From NCBI GenBank assembly GCA_037178625.1, contig CM074148.1, positions 992,001-1,056,000 on the forward strand: a stretch of DNA of 64,000 nt, given 5' to 3'. Shown in pieces: positions 53,481 to 64,000 of this stretch (its first letter is position 1; every line of letters begins with the position of its first letter). Under the pieces are notes generated by a model. The model saw nothing but the letters and a program-made list of their open reading frames with translations. It made no database searches and was not told where the DNA came from. A program made the position numbers and the translations under genes. This stretch comes from Skeletonema tropicum (lineage: Eukaryota > Bacillariophyta > Thalassiosirophyceae > Thalassiosirales > Thalassiosiraceae).

Positions 53481-56400
53481 GGTGACTTGGGTTACTAGCC
53501 TCTACGATTTTTCGTAGTAGAAGCGGCATATCGAACGTTGTCATAAGCGTGTCGACCCGTAGAATATTAAATGCTCATAAATGGAGAAGATGACTTATAT
53601 GCTACTCTATTCAGATATTCTTAAATAATCAGCAGGCGCCACCGTGTGGACAATCAGATCAGCCCTATTGGGACGGGTTGTGGCCCTGTAGCACCAAGCC
53701 CCGTTTCATGGACGGTGAACAAACCAATAATGCTTGTGTGAAAGTATGTTTTAGTACTTATTCTAACCTATGGCGTTTCGTGAGTTGAGATTAGCTACCT
53801 TGGCTTAGACGAATCGGACCTTCCCTATAGCCCCGTGGGAAACCTAGCCACCAGAGCATGCGCTTATGACCTTTAGCAATGGCCGGTGGTGCGTTAGGAG
53901 AGACTCAGCCTTATGTATGATGCGGCATGGCTCTCGGCAATCCTATCCGCAAGTCTTGAAGACATCATGTTCAAGCAAGTAAAATCTCACCAGATGCCGC
54001 ATTAAGATGGGTGTCCGATGGGGGAGATACGAATTTCAACGCACCAGTGGCATTGGATTTCTGAATTCTGGCGATTTTGGAGAGGAAATTTTGTTGTGGC
54101 CGCAAATGATTCCGAAATTTCTTGCCCATTTTCGGCTTTCGTGAGAGTTTCTTTTTTTGGTCATGCGTGTTGAACCCCACTGAAGTGGGATGCATCACAT
54201 TCCGCATTTTGTGCAGTTTCCTGAGGATAGCAGGGACAGCGGCAGTTACCGTTTGAGAACCTTACTAACATTTGTTGATCCTACCCTTTGCACTTACACT
54301 ATTACAGGTCCTCCGTTCGATATGTTGATTCGCTTTGATAGACACACTCCGTTTCTTATGCTATGTCCTGAAGGAAAACTGAACTAGCTCTTTTGTCAAC
54401 CTTCTGGTTTTGGCTATATAACTGTACTTCGAAGATACTCGGAATGTTTCCCCTGGCTTAGATGAATAGTCCATGTGACTCTTTGATAGTCCAAGTGATT
54501 TACTATACTGGCCTTCAATACGTTAATATCGATGAGTTTCAACGCAGTCTCTAGAGGTCGTCAGACCTGAGATGCATGTGGCAAAGATGATTTACCCTCA
54601 AGCTCGGTTCCTTCACATATACTGACTATCTTGTCAATCCTGATGATATGCACGATGAGTTTTGATGCAACAGTTCAGTCCTTTGGCGAGGGTGGCCCCT
54701 TTTAAGTGAGCCCCACGCAAGGCTGGTTGCCGATATCAAGACTGGTTTCATGCACTGCTGATGTTTCGACGTTGACATTCTACTGCAAAGTATTGGTCAT
54801 CTTCTTATTACCTCGGATGGACTTTCTGAGCAGACTTGTGCAGGTGTTGGTTTGTTTCACATACCACAATACACTTAAGTGATTCATTCACATCACGAGT
54901 AGTCTCGAAGGTTGCCTCGGAGTCGATAGTCGATTCAGAATGCAATTTGGACAGGGCATTAGTTTGGACGTATTATGTTGGCTCGCTTTGACGAGGAACG
55001 GGAGCATTGGCAATGTGTACTTCTCTGTGAAACTGCAAAGCACATACCTCCATTCTTGCGATGACCGGACTCATTATCTCGTGTAGATTTGCCTGTGACG
55101 AAATTCATGTGAATTTTTGTACTGGTGGATGACACTGTGTTATCATATTTACATGATCAACCACACTGAGGAGTCTGATGTGATATGCGTGTTTGGGAGA
55201 CTTCCATGGCATTCATTGTCATGGTAGTAAAGTGTCGATGCGGGGCACATGACGGAGGATTGGGGTAGAGCATGGGCACAGACATGTTATTTTCGTTTGA
55301 GCCGAGATGGAGCATCGCCGGGAAGCATTTGCGGTGCCGCAAGATGATGGTGGACTTGTTCCCCACAGGCATGTCGACGGGTGTAAATTGTACTGTGGAT
55401 GTGGAGCAGATAGTTTGCAGTTGGCTGGAGGCATGAGCACACTGGAGTGGTGTTGAGGTTATGGTGGCAGAATAGACCGGAGTTGGACATGCGCCCCCGG
55501 GTCCCGGATGAAGGAGTTGCCTTGTGTTTGGAGTGGCATATTAAACGAGCTTGAGAACGCTGGCGTCATCTGTGCACATTTGACAGGTGAATCTTGTGTA
55601 TTTGCGCGTATGTGCTGAGGAGTTTATAGGCAAGCGTTGATGTGTTGCAGCTTCTGATTTCCGCTAGTTCTCTCACTAGAGCTTCTCTAGCGTCAGGGGA
55701 GGAAGATCACTTTGCACCTGAGAACAACGACTTGGCCATGAATATTCCCACTGAAGCCAACTTGGCGTACTCGCTCAAGTACAAAATGCCATCTCGGACC
55801 GGAACTAGTCTTCAGGGATTGCCCTAATTTTCAAATGTAGCGATCGATCGACTGACGTATGAAGGACTGTAACAAAGTGTGAAGAAGTGTGTGAAGAAGG
55901 ATGATGGATCTGATTCCCTGGAGAATTCCCGATGACGACAGAATGGCAACTGTGTTTGCATCTGTAACGTAAGTGGAAGCTGAGGGATTCTATGTGACGG
56001 GTACCACTCGATGAATACAATTCCCAATCGATTATGATTTACCTCTGAATGCACCGAACAAACAGATAGAGAAAGTGAATATGATTGACTTCGTTAATGC
56101 CTTTATTGCTGATCAGGTTGGAAGTTTGAAAGGAATATCCGGTTGTGGACGCTGTCATTACATTTATCGACTTATGGAGATGGGGAGACTTGTATTTTGG
56201 TGATGTGCAATGTTTTATTCATTGTATCCATGAGCCATTACTTAGTTCCGATGCTTCTCTTTCTAAGAGGCTGTGAATAGTAAGTGCGCTTTCACAGATA
56301 CAGTCCACAGCTTCAGTCGAATATGCATTAATTGACGCTGAGACAGGGATGAGTCTTCACCTACAGAGCAATGGCATCATTTCTTTAGTTTATGCGTCGG

Positions 56401-56594
56401 GTTTTAGGCATGGCGGATGGTAGTTGAAGAATTGACGAGATTACCCATTAACACAGACGTCTTTGATGTGGAGGACGTGAAGTTGGTGTATGCATGGCTA
56501 TTGAGTCGGCGCACTTGCCTGTATCTATTTATGATTGCAGGAACGAGCGAGGAGAGTATGAGTGTAGTATCCAGGCTACCACTGCGAGAGCGCT

Positions 56595-56800
56595 CAACGT
56601 CCAGATGTATGCGCTATGATTGCAAGATCCCTCTGAATCAATGCTGGAGATCCCTCTGTGGATGCTCGCTTCGTAGAGGTGATGGATAATCATATGGATG
56701 CATAAGTATGTCGCTATGATTGGGAGATCCCTCTGAGTAAAAGCTGGAGATCCCTCTGAGGATGCTCGCTAAATAGAGGTGATGGATAATCATATTGATG
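56595..56800. repeat. Tandem duplication of about 94 bp
   Basis: CGCTATGATTG(CA/GG)AGATCCCTCTGA...GATGCTCGCT...TAGAGGTGATGGATAATCAT occurs twice (from about 56612 and 56713). Within each unit, GGAGATCCCTCTG/GCAAGATCCCTCTG is itself repeated. Confidence 0.75.
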
Positions 56801-59800
56801 CGTACTGTTAGCAAGAGGGAGTTTCCTTCTAGAAAGGAACTCATTGTATTTGGCTGACGCTCTGGAATCACTGGGAAGATCTGTTGTGCATGGTATTGCA
56901 TCTCGCAGTAGTACCGATGAGGCAAGAGATGACAATGAATTGTTCTTAGGAGATTTTGAAGCTATTGTGTCGACCACTTTGGGTATTTTCAGTGCGTTGG
57001 AGTTGGAGATCCTAATCCTACTGGTGTGTTTCAGCCGAGAGACTTGGTAAGTTATGGCGCATTTCAGAAGAGGATGCTCACAACGACGCAGCTGGGTAGG
57101 TTTCATCCAACACTACTTTGTCGAGAGAGTTAGTTTCCAACAAATGATCGTGCATTACGCAACAAACGTTTTACTGATACTATCTTCTACACTGATGCGA
57201 TGCTGAGACCACAAGTACCCACGTGTACACTTGTCCGAGTTTATGATGTGTCCAAAATAAGGGTTCATAGATGGCGGGCAGCGACGGCATCATGCAGGTG
57301 AGTAGGTGTTCCAGACACGCTCGTCTGCGATCCTTGAGCATCCAAAAGTGCGAAGAGGTACGCAGGTATACGAGGTGGGAATACTCTGCGTGTGTTAGTG
57401 AGAGGTACGCAGTGGGCTGATATGGTGGAACGCTAGTTTGGGTTGGTGCATAATGGAGATAGCTGACTTTCAGGACAGCGACGCTCTTATGATGTTATGG
57501 GATTGCTTTGAGCGGAGGGTGCAAATCATGGACCTTACGGTACATGGCACAACAGCTCGGCGGATTAAATCCATGCCCGGTGACTAGATGCATGAGCCAG
57601 ATATTAGCAATATTGCGGCGTTTGGTTGGCTTGATTAATGTTATTCTTTGGAGGATAGGAACTCACAAGATCCCACACGCTACAGTTGTTTGGGGGGTGT
57701 TTGGAGCCTAGTAATGACCATGGCAACGAAATGACTATGAATTAGAATGAACGCGGCAATTGGCTGATGTTTATGAATAATATTCGACGCAAATTTTGGA
57801 GACGCGGCGATCTTACCTCCGAGGTAGGTGATATTGAATTATCTACGGCCGAGGAGGAGACTCAGGATAGACTCTACAATGAAGTGGTTCGATGATCTGA
57901 ATGATATCGGCGGCTGGCATATTCATGATGGCGAGGCGGACGCTCTTGCAATACTTGCGGATGAGCAATGAGGTTCGAAGACAATACGTGGTACCTGAGG
58001 CTGATGCATGCATCGCTTCAGGGGAGCCCTTACCGACAGATCACTTGCGGATGACCAGATTGACGTAGAGGTCTTCTCCCTCAAGGGGAGGATGGCCACA
58101 AGTTGTGCAAGGTGCGATATCACAGTGTCGACAAGGTCTAATGCCGAGTCGCAGTGTTGACAAAGATGGTTAGACAATGGCGTCTATCACCGCTTGCCCT
58201 GCCTACTATTACCTATGTTGTATGGTTCAATGAGAATGTGAAGCTGAAGCGGTATTGTGCGCTTTTATTGCCCAAAATGTTCTAGAACAAGTTGCAGTTG
58301 AAGTCGATAATATACATTACTCCGAGAGATTGAAAGAGTGCTGGATCATTGCCGTCAATATTGCCGTGATGCAAATGCTATATCCCTAAAGGGAAGAAGT
58401 ATATCACGATGAGGTATGATCGGAAGTGGATTCTCAGTCTATGGTTGATGAATGTTCTTGATTAAGTATTATTAATTGTCGCAAGCAATGGATGCAGATG
58501 CAGCTGGCTGAGGGATCGAAATATATCAACCCTGTGCTGTGGAAATGACCGAGTATGTGGTGCAGGATGATAATGAAGTTGCATTTCAGTGTTGTGTTCA
58601 CAGTGCAGAAGCAGATGAAGATCATTACATCAGTAAAGGGTAGGTCGAGCCGCAAGATCCTCCAGTGTGGTGTGAAGCCGTGCTGGTGTGAGTGCATGTT
58701 GCATTCCCTACGCCGAAATGATGGGTCCATCAGTCTTTGCAGGAAACGCCAGAATGTATATTTCCGAAGTTATTCAGAAGCGCTATGTTGCCTGCTGTTC
58801 CGAATTTGATGTTGAGAATGAAGAAATGCTCTGATCTAGCGAGAGGCTCACGGACGTCGTTTTGCATGCGATATGCAGAGATTTTGGGCTGCACTAATGT
58901 GAGTATATGCTTGACCTGCGCTTTGAATTGTCGCATGAAGATCCCGTGTTTGCTTTCGTCCTTACTAGTGATGGAAAAGTACATGGAGTATGTCTTTGAT
59001 GTGTAGAGGGAGTGCCTGTGATCTTACGATTACAGAAGCCGTACTACGCAACGAGATTGGCTGACATTCAGAAGCGGAAGAGGCAGCATTCACGAGAGGC
59101 CATCGAGGCATCTTGGCAATAGATCTCGTAGAGTGGAGTTGAACACTGGTAGCTGGTGCTGGGCTTTTGGCTCGATCCCGTATGTTGGCGTAGCCTTGAC
59201 GAATGTTCTGAGGGGCTGGCCAAGAAGGGTAGCACAATGCCAAGAGTGATGGAGCTCCATTCAAGACTGAGTATCTGCCGGGTAGATGTTGGTTGAGAAT
59301 TGGCTAGTGAGAGCGCCCTATAATTGATCTTTGGTTGAAATCCTGCGATAGGCGATAGAGAGTTGGCCTGTTCGAGTAGATAATTGTCGGGGGTTTTCAA
59401 TGACGACGAGTTGACCCTTTCTCTGTCCATAGGACGTCATTTGGAATGTTTGTTTCACCTATTCGCATACTTGGGTAAGTATCAGAATGCCAAGATGTTG
59501 TATGATCTCGCTGAGCCACATATCACTTCAGCAGCATCTCAGAAGCAGGATTGGACGTTTCCACTAGACGGAGCAGGATAGGAAGGAGGTTCTGCCTCCT
59601 GATAGCCTGAGCCGAGAGGAAATTTGTCATCCGCTGATTTATTTCTGCAGATTGCGCTGGTGATGCGGCCACGCGGAAATCTTGCGCTGGTTTTATTGTC
59701 TACCTGAATAATGCTCCTATATCGCTTGGTATTCCAAGAGACAGGGGAGTGTTGATGGTTTGACGGACCAGGCTGAGACTACAAAATACATTAAGTGCGC

Positions 59801-60378
59801 TGATATATGAACTGAGAATGATGCGGATTCCAGTCGAGGGCCTGTGTTCTTGAGAATGATCAGTCGGTGTTATCTTATATAACACGATGGGTCTAGGATC
59901 CACTCTGCTTGATGAAGAAGAGTGTACGATGCAGTTGCCTATGACTTGGATGTAAGTGTGTTACAAGAAGAAGAAGAAGATAGTGATCACAGATCAGTAT
60001 TCACGAAGTATTGATGATCTGCTTAAATGGCCAATGGCATTGGGAGAGAAGGGAGTGGTTTGTCGGGAAGATCCTACAATATATATTTCACGATGGAGTA
60101 AGAGTAAGAGTAAGGAGTGATTAGGGATTACGCGGCAACGCCGAAACCGAACACTTCGCTGGCGGTATGGCTGGCCAGCCTCTGATGCAAGCTGGAGTAG
60201 TCGATCGTAACAGGGTGAGATTAGCTTTATGTGAACTCATCCTCCCTCGATAGGGTTCTTTTGGTATATTTTGAGATGATGACTAGATCTTTGCGATCCG
60301 ATATGTACTTGTATCGTAGAAAGGCATTGGAACAGCGAAGTAGCAATCTAGCGCCAGGTGGTGCTAGCTTGAGGGGAG

Positions 60379-60556
60379 TATTTCAACTCGCTGTAGGGAG
60401 TCTTGTTCTATTGGGACAGGCTACGACGGCGTGCGTTGAATAGCTGTAGATTCATGCCATAATTTGTTTAAGAGATGAATTATCACAACACTGATGCACT
60501 CGCTGATGCAGCCCCGATAAGCCAATGGTTTAGGGCTTCCGCAGTGCCTCGAAAGA
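60379..60556. repeat. 178-bp direct repeat, right copy
   Basis: Identical to 52946-53123. It lies about 140 bp before the 3' end of the ankyrin gene on the opposite strand. Confidence 0.9.
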
Positions 60557-60698
60557 AGATCACTAAATACATTTACACAATAAAAAGATTTGATGAGGGA
60601 ATGCGCTCGTTATCAGAAACAGGAAGTGCATCTGCAGCATGACCATTCACTCATCCTACAAACAACTTCCTCCGTTCTCAGTTGAAGAACCACGAGTA

Positions 60699-62213
60699 TT
60701 AGCTTGTTGTTTTGCACAATACATAGGTCAAATGAGCCTCAGGATAAGCCTTCAGGAGCCTAAAGACACTATCCGTGTATTCGATGTTTTCCCTATCCTC
60801 CACTTCATCACTTTCCCAAAGAAGATCGATGGGAAGCTTGTTGTGAGCATTCCTTCTAGATACTGATACAGCGTCATACTTCTCCAGCAACATCGCAATG
60901 ATTTCGTATCTAGCACATCGGCAAGCATAATGGAGAGTGGTGTTTCCATCCTTATCCGCAGCTGCGATTATAGATGTATCCAGTCCTACCAAGTACTCAA
61001 TAACGTTGGCAGACTTGTGATGCTGACATGCGATATGCAAGGGTAATGCACCGCCATTATCTGGAGACTGAATAGAGGTAGGATTGCCTTTTACCAACAG
61101 CTTGATTGAACCAAGCCTCACATTGTTTTGAATTGCATTGTGAAGTGGGAGTTGTCCATTGCCATCAGGTGTTGTCACCAGACTGTGATCTTTGGCTTGA
61201 CGAGCAAATACTAACTCGCTGTTGATGAATGCTTGCACTTGTTGGTGATAGCTTTGGATAGTGGACGCAATGCTATTGTCTTCGATTGCATCTGGATGTG
61301 CATCGTAAATTGCCTTAATAACTTCTAGAGCAGCATCTATATTTGATTCATTATAATTCCACCGGCAAGCATAATGAAGCAGAGACATTCCTCGACACTT
61401 CTGAAATATCACATTGGGATCACAATCCAACAGGTATTGCACGATTTCAATGGCGTCTCCTGCGCTCGCTGGGCTGCGCAGGCCAAGAATGGCGCAGTGA
61501 ATCGGATAATATCCCTGTTCTGTTGCATGATAGATGGCATCGGGGTAAAGTTTGTACAAAAATTGTACTGTGGCAACAGTGTTGTAATAACATGCAGAAA
61601 GGAGAGGAAATCCGCCCGCGGCATTGGCTAATCGCTCAGATCCAGGATATGCTTCGATCAGCACACGGCAAAACTCAGGTGATCTCTCCGAACACGCCAC
61701 GTGAATTGGAAGATTGCCATTTCTATCAACATGCCGGAGTGCTTCAGGGTGCTTCTCGACAAGAAACTTCAATGATTGTATTGAGGCTGTTTCTTTCATG
61801 CGTTTGTTATAACATAAACAATGGAGAGGCAAGTTACCCTGATTGTCTACACTGCCAACGGAGTCGGGAGCTGCATCGACGAGGAGCTGGATTATCCCCC
61901 GTGTCGTACTTTTGTTGCGGCATGCATAGTGGAGCGCCGACCAACTGGTGTAAGGAGTAATAACTCTGGCAGCATCAGGAAAATATTCGAGAAGGCATCG
62001 AATTATACCCTCGTCCACTCTTTTATTATAGCATGCGCCAAAGAAGAATTCATAATAATTGAAATTGCCGATATTATTGATGGGCGTCAACCCATGTCGC
62101 TCAAATAATTCGCGAAGGCCTTCTTCTGAAAGCGAGTCCGATGAACAATAACTATCCAATTCTCTCAACAGCGATTGCGATGATAGCCTGTCATTATTGC
62201 CGTTCTCGCTCAT
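60699..62213 (-). CDS. Ankyrin-repeat protein
   Basis: 504 aa from MSENGNNDRLSSQSLLRELD (ATG at 62213); the ORF reads 23 codons further upstream, but the MSEN start is typical. About ten to eleven ankyrin repeats with spacing longer than usual follow (SALHYACRNKSTTRGIIQLL, GNLPLHCLCYN, GNLPIHVACSERSPEFCRVL, GGALPLHIACQHHKSANVIE, GNTTLHYACRCARYEIIAML), and a short tail. Such long-spaced ankyrin proteins form large families in centric diatoms; they are protein-binding scaffolds with unknown partners. There is no signal peptide, membrane segment or catalytic domain. A 100-bp block upstream is shared with the LRR_5 gene at 50881. Confidence 0.85.
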   Translation of the reverse strand: MSENGNNDRLSSQSLLRELDSYCSSDSLSEEGLRELFERHGLTPINNIGNFNYYEFFFGACYNKRVDEGIIRCLLEYFPDAARVITPYTSWSALHYACRNKSTTRGIIQLLVDAAPDSVGSVDNQGNLPLHCLCYNKRMKETASIQSLKFLVEKHPEALRHVDRNGNLPIHVACSERSPEFCRVLIEAYPGSERLANAAGGFPLLSACYYNTVATVQFLYKLYPDAIYHATEQGYYPIHCAILGLRSPASAGDAIEIVQYLLDCDPNVIFQKCRGMSLLHYACRWNYNESNIDAALEVIKAIYDAHPDAIEDNSIASTIQSYHQQVQAFINSELVFARQAKDHSLVTTPDGNGQLPLHNAIQNNVRLGSIKLLVKGNPTSIQSPDNGGALPLHIACQHHKSANVIEYLVGLDTSIIAAADKDGNTTLHYACRCARYEIIAMLLEKYDAVSVSRRNAHNKLPIDLLWESDEVEDRENIEYTDSVFRLLKAYPEAHLTYVLCKTTS

Positions 62214-62670
62214 CGTTGAAATTGTCTTTTGTCTTTCTATCAAATATGATGTATCAAGAGCAGTGGCAAGTAAGTAGCACAAGAAGTAGTAAGTTCAAGT
62301 AGGAGTAGTAGTGTAGGAGAGATACTTGTGCAGTGAAAATGGAATCGACCACCGAACGTATGCAGAAGTGCAGCATAGTACTGAATGAGTAGCCCGGAGA
62401 AGCTCCGGAGAAGTTATCCATCACATCACAGGCCATTCCCCTCAAGCCCCAACGAAGCACGAAGCCCGCCCCAAGCCAACGAATGGATGCCTCACAGGCC
62501 ATTCTCTAATAGTTGTGATGAAGACAGCACAAGAGAGGCAGTGAACTAACAGGTGAGCTACGATTTAATGGCTACATTACTAGGGTGGCGAACCGTAGCA
62601 GGAACTTGCCAGGTGGTGGTGAAAGATCTCCAAGATCTCCACTTCAACCACCACCTCGATCTCGGTGCTG
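62214..62670. other. Intergenic between the ankyrin gene and the retroelement
   Basis: It contains the shared upstream block (62366-62512). No LTR boundary of the adjacent Pol could be defined. Confidence 0.5.
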
Positions 62671-63999
62671 TCAAGGGCTGGTGCGACTGTCGTTGCGACA
62701 GCCAGCGCGCTTTCTCCTAGGAATCCTCGGAAGAGGAGCGTGTCGGAGATAGCCATCTTCCAGGGTTCCAACACACCCTCTAAGCGTGCTGGGCTTCTGT
62801 GCTCGTGGCAGCGTTATTGGTGAGATAGATTCTATGTGGAGCATCCACGGTCTGACTTCTCTGTGGTGGGATGCATCGTGGTCGTGGTTCTTGGATGGAT
62901 AGTCGGCGAGGTTCTCCTTGCCAGGTTGCCATCGAACATCAAATTGTTTTCGCGTGACTTGATCTGTGACCCAGAAGTAGTTCTTTTCCATGGAGCGGGA
63001 GCGGTGCTTTTTGACTGTGTCATTCGCGATGCCCGTTGCTGTGGCATTGTCGCAATGGACCGGGGTTGGCGGTTGGGGATGCCCCAATTCTTCTAGGGTG
63101 AGACGTAGGACCTTGGCTTCTTTGCAATTGTGGAAGAGTCCCCCAAGTTCAGCTTCTGCCGCTGAGGCTACGACATACTTCAGAATGTTACTTACGACAT
63201 GGATGAAACCATTGATGATGATAGGTTTGTGATCCTCCGGGATGGATCCTAGGAAATGGACGCCTGCAATGCGGCTGCGTGCCCTTGGTTCGGAGAGGTA
63301 GGATGCGTCACTGTGGATGTTAAGAATCATGTCGGAAGCTCTGAATTGGATTTTGGCGTCTGGGTGGGTAGCTAGATAATCAAGCAGTTGGTTGGCACGT
63401 TGTTCAGTATTTTCTGTTGGGTTGGCTTGTTCAGAAGCGAGGGATCCCAGTGCGACAAGGATGGTGTTGTCAACAGCTCGGCCGTAGTATAGACCGGCCC
63501 CTACGATTTGTTGGATGCGGCGTTTTTGGGCAGGGTTGAGTGGAGTGGAGGTGTCCTCGTCGATGGGATCCTGGGAGGCAGTTCCGAATTTTCGCGGCGG
63601 TGCTGGATGAGGGCTGTCTTGTGGCTTCTTGGGTTCCGGATGATTGAAGTTAATTAGCATTTTCTTCACGTATCCCGGCATTGACAGTGTCACAGTGCGT
63701 TTATCATAGTCCCAATCAAGGGTTATCCCGCAGTACATTTTCCCTTCCCAGTCGGCTTTCACCTTGTAGTGCTCAGCAATGCAGTTGTACAGATGCTCGG
63801 CGTCGGCTTTGTTGGTATATTTGATTCCGAAATCATCCACTACAAGTGTGAACGCAATAGGACGCGTTTCATGCCTCCATAGGCCCGGTGTGTGTTCGCA
63901 TTCATAGTAGCCATGCGGGGCAAGACGTTCCTTCAACAATTTATTCGACAAGATGCCTGCTTGGGGCAAGCCCCAGATGCTGCGTCTGATTTCCAAGTA
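62671..63999 (-). CDS. Ty1/copia-like retrotransposon Pol, C-terminal part (RT end and RNase H), runs off the window
   Basis: The frame is open from the right edge to a stop at 62671, about 442 aa. It reads RRSIWGLPQAGILSNKLLKE, then the RT active-site box FTLVVDDFGIKYTNK, SMPGYVKKMLINFNHPEP, the connection (HSDASYLSE), and RNase H acidic residues (ASAAEAELGGLF, HCDNATATGIA, GKENLADYPSKNHD). The end is RGCVGTLEDGYLRHAPLPRI. This is the usual end of a copia-type polyprotein of diatom style. There is no frameshift or stop, so the copy is young. The integrase and gag would lie beyond 64000. Confidence 0.85.
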   Translation of the reverse strand, partial: YLEIRRSIWGLPQAGILSNKLLKERLAPHGYYECEHTPGLWRHETRPIAFTLVVDDFGIKYTNKADAEHLYNCIAEHYKVKADWEGKMYCGITLDWDYDKRTVTLSMPGYVKKMLINFNHPEPKKPQDSPHPAPPRKFGTASQDPIDEDTSTPLNPAQKRRIQQIVGAGLYYGRAVDNTILVALGSLASEQANPTENTEQRANQLLDYLATHPDAKIQFRASDMILNIHSDASYLSEPRARSRIAGVHFLGSIPEDHKPIIINGFIHVVSNILKYVVASAAEAELGGLFHNCKEAKVLRLTLEELGHPQPPTPVHCDNATATGIANDTVKKHRSRSMEKNYFWVTDQVTRKQFDVRWQPGKENLADYPSKNHDHDASHHREVRPWMLHIESISPITLPRAQKPSTLRGCVGTLEDGYLRHAPLPRIPRRKRAGCRNDSRTSP

Positions 64000-64000
64000 T

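Larger units (their letters stand above)
53124..60378. other. Long region without convincing genes, probably decayed repeats
   Basis: All six frames are broken into short ORFs. No domain is recognisable with confidence. Near 55110-55160 a plus-strand stretch reads ...VLVDDTVLSYLHDQP..., which may be a relic of a copia-type reverse transcriptase box, but the frame is lost immediately. The region lies between identical 178-bp direct repeats. Short local duplications occur at 53265-53480 and 56595-56800. Confidence 0.5.

Noticed and set aside
53124..60378. Complete LTR retrotransposon bounded by the 178-bp repeats
   Set aside because: No gag or pol domain can be followed in any frame, the repeats lack TG...CA ends at their borders, and identical ends conflict with the decay of the interior.

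Overview
The window looks like a repeat-rich, gene-poor stretch of a nuclear genome from a unicellular stramenopile alga, most likely a centric diatom. The reasons are short GT-AG introns of about 75-170 bp, BspA-type LRR_5 and DUF285 repeat proteins, large ankyrin proteins, Kazal-type secreted inhibitors, long poly-Ser/Asn/Glu tracts, and a copia-like Pol of the kind common in diatoms. The organism assignment is inference from protein style; no organellar or ribosomal marker is present.

Layout. 1-7.2 kb: the 3' end of an Arg/Ser/Lys-rich protein gene, a two-exon gene for a small secreted Cys-rich repeat protein, a frameshifted LRR_5 gene, and a convergent CaMK-like kinase gene. 7.3-19.6 kb: four copies (one here at 7.4 kb, others at 15.1, 16.9 and 30.7 kb) of a module made of a conserved upstream region, a Kazal-inhibitor gene and a second small secreted-type ORF. 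These are interspersed with a TIR element (8.7-10.4 kb), a pair of related minus-strand genes, one with an 84-bp repeat array (10.9-12.9 kb), two MITE copies, and a nested element full of TACCCG repeats.

19.57-27.33 kb is the outstanding item: a complete 7.76-kb DNA transposon. It has about 150-bp imperfect TIRs ending TGTTAGA/TCTAACA and a 4-bp target duplication CTTC. It encodes a two-exon integrase-like transposase of about 1326 aa (DDE integrase, CXC domain, C-terminal Ulp1/C48 protease) and a second 556-aa protein with an HTH-like N terminus and a Tudor-like segment. The architecture fits the Ginger superfamily.

27.3-36.7 kb: palindromes, an inverted-repeat element, the best-preserved Kazal copy, and a decayed tyrosine-recombinase (Crypton-like) gene. 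36.7-39.3 kb: a two-exon prolyl-4-hydroxylase-type dioxygenase. 39.8-43.7 kb: three tandem units of about 1.29 kb. 43.9-47.0 kb: a membrane-anchored DUF285 protein gene with one frameshift. 47.7-50.9 kb: an 81-bp minisatellite, a MORN remnant, a divergent histone H3 and an intact LRR_5 gene on the minus strand. 51.5-60.6 kb: a decayed retroelement tail and a long region without convincing genes, bounded by identical 178-bp direct repeats. 60.7-64 kb: an ankyrin-repeat protein and the C-terminal half of a copia-like Pol running off the right edge.

Most repeated protein families here (Kazal, LRR_5, ankyrin, DUF285) are expandable surface, secreted or scaffold families. The recurring theme is duplication of short gene modules with their upstream sequence, followed by transposon insertion and decay.
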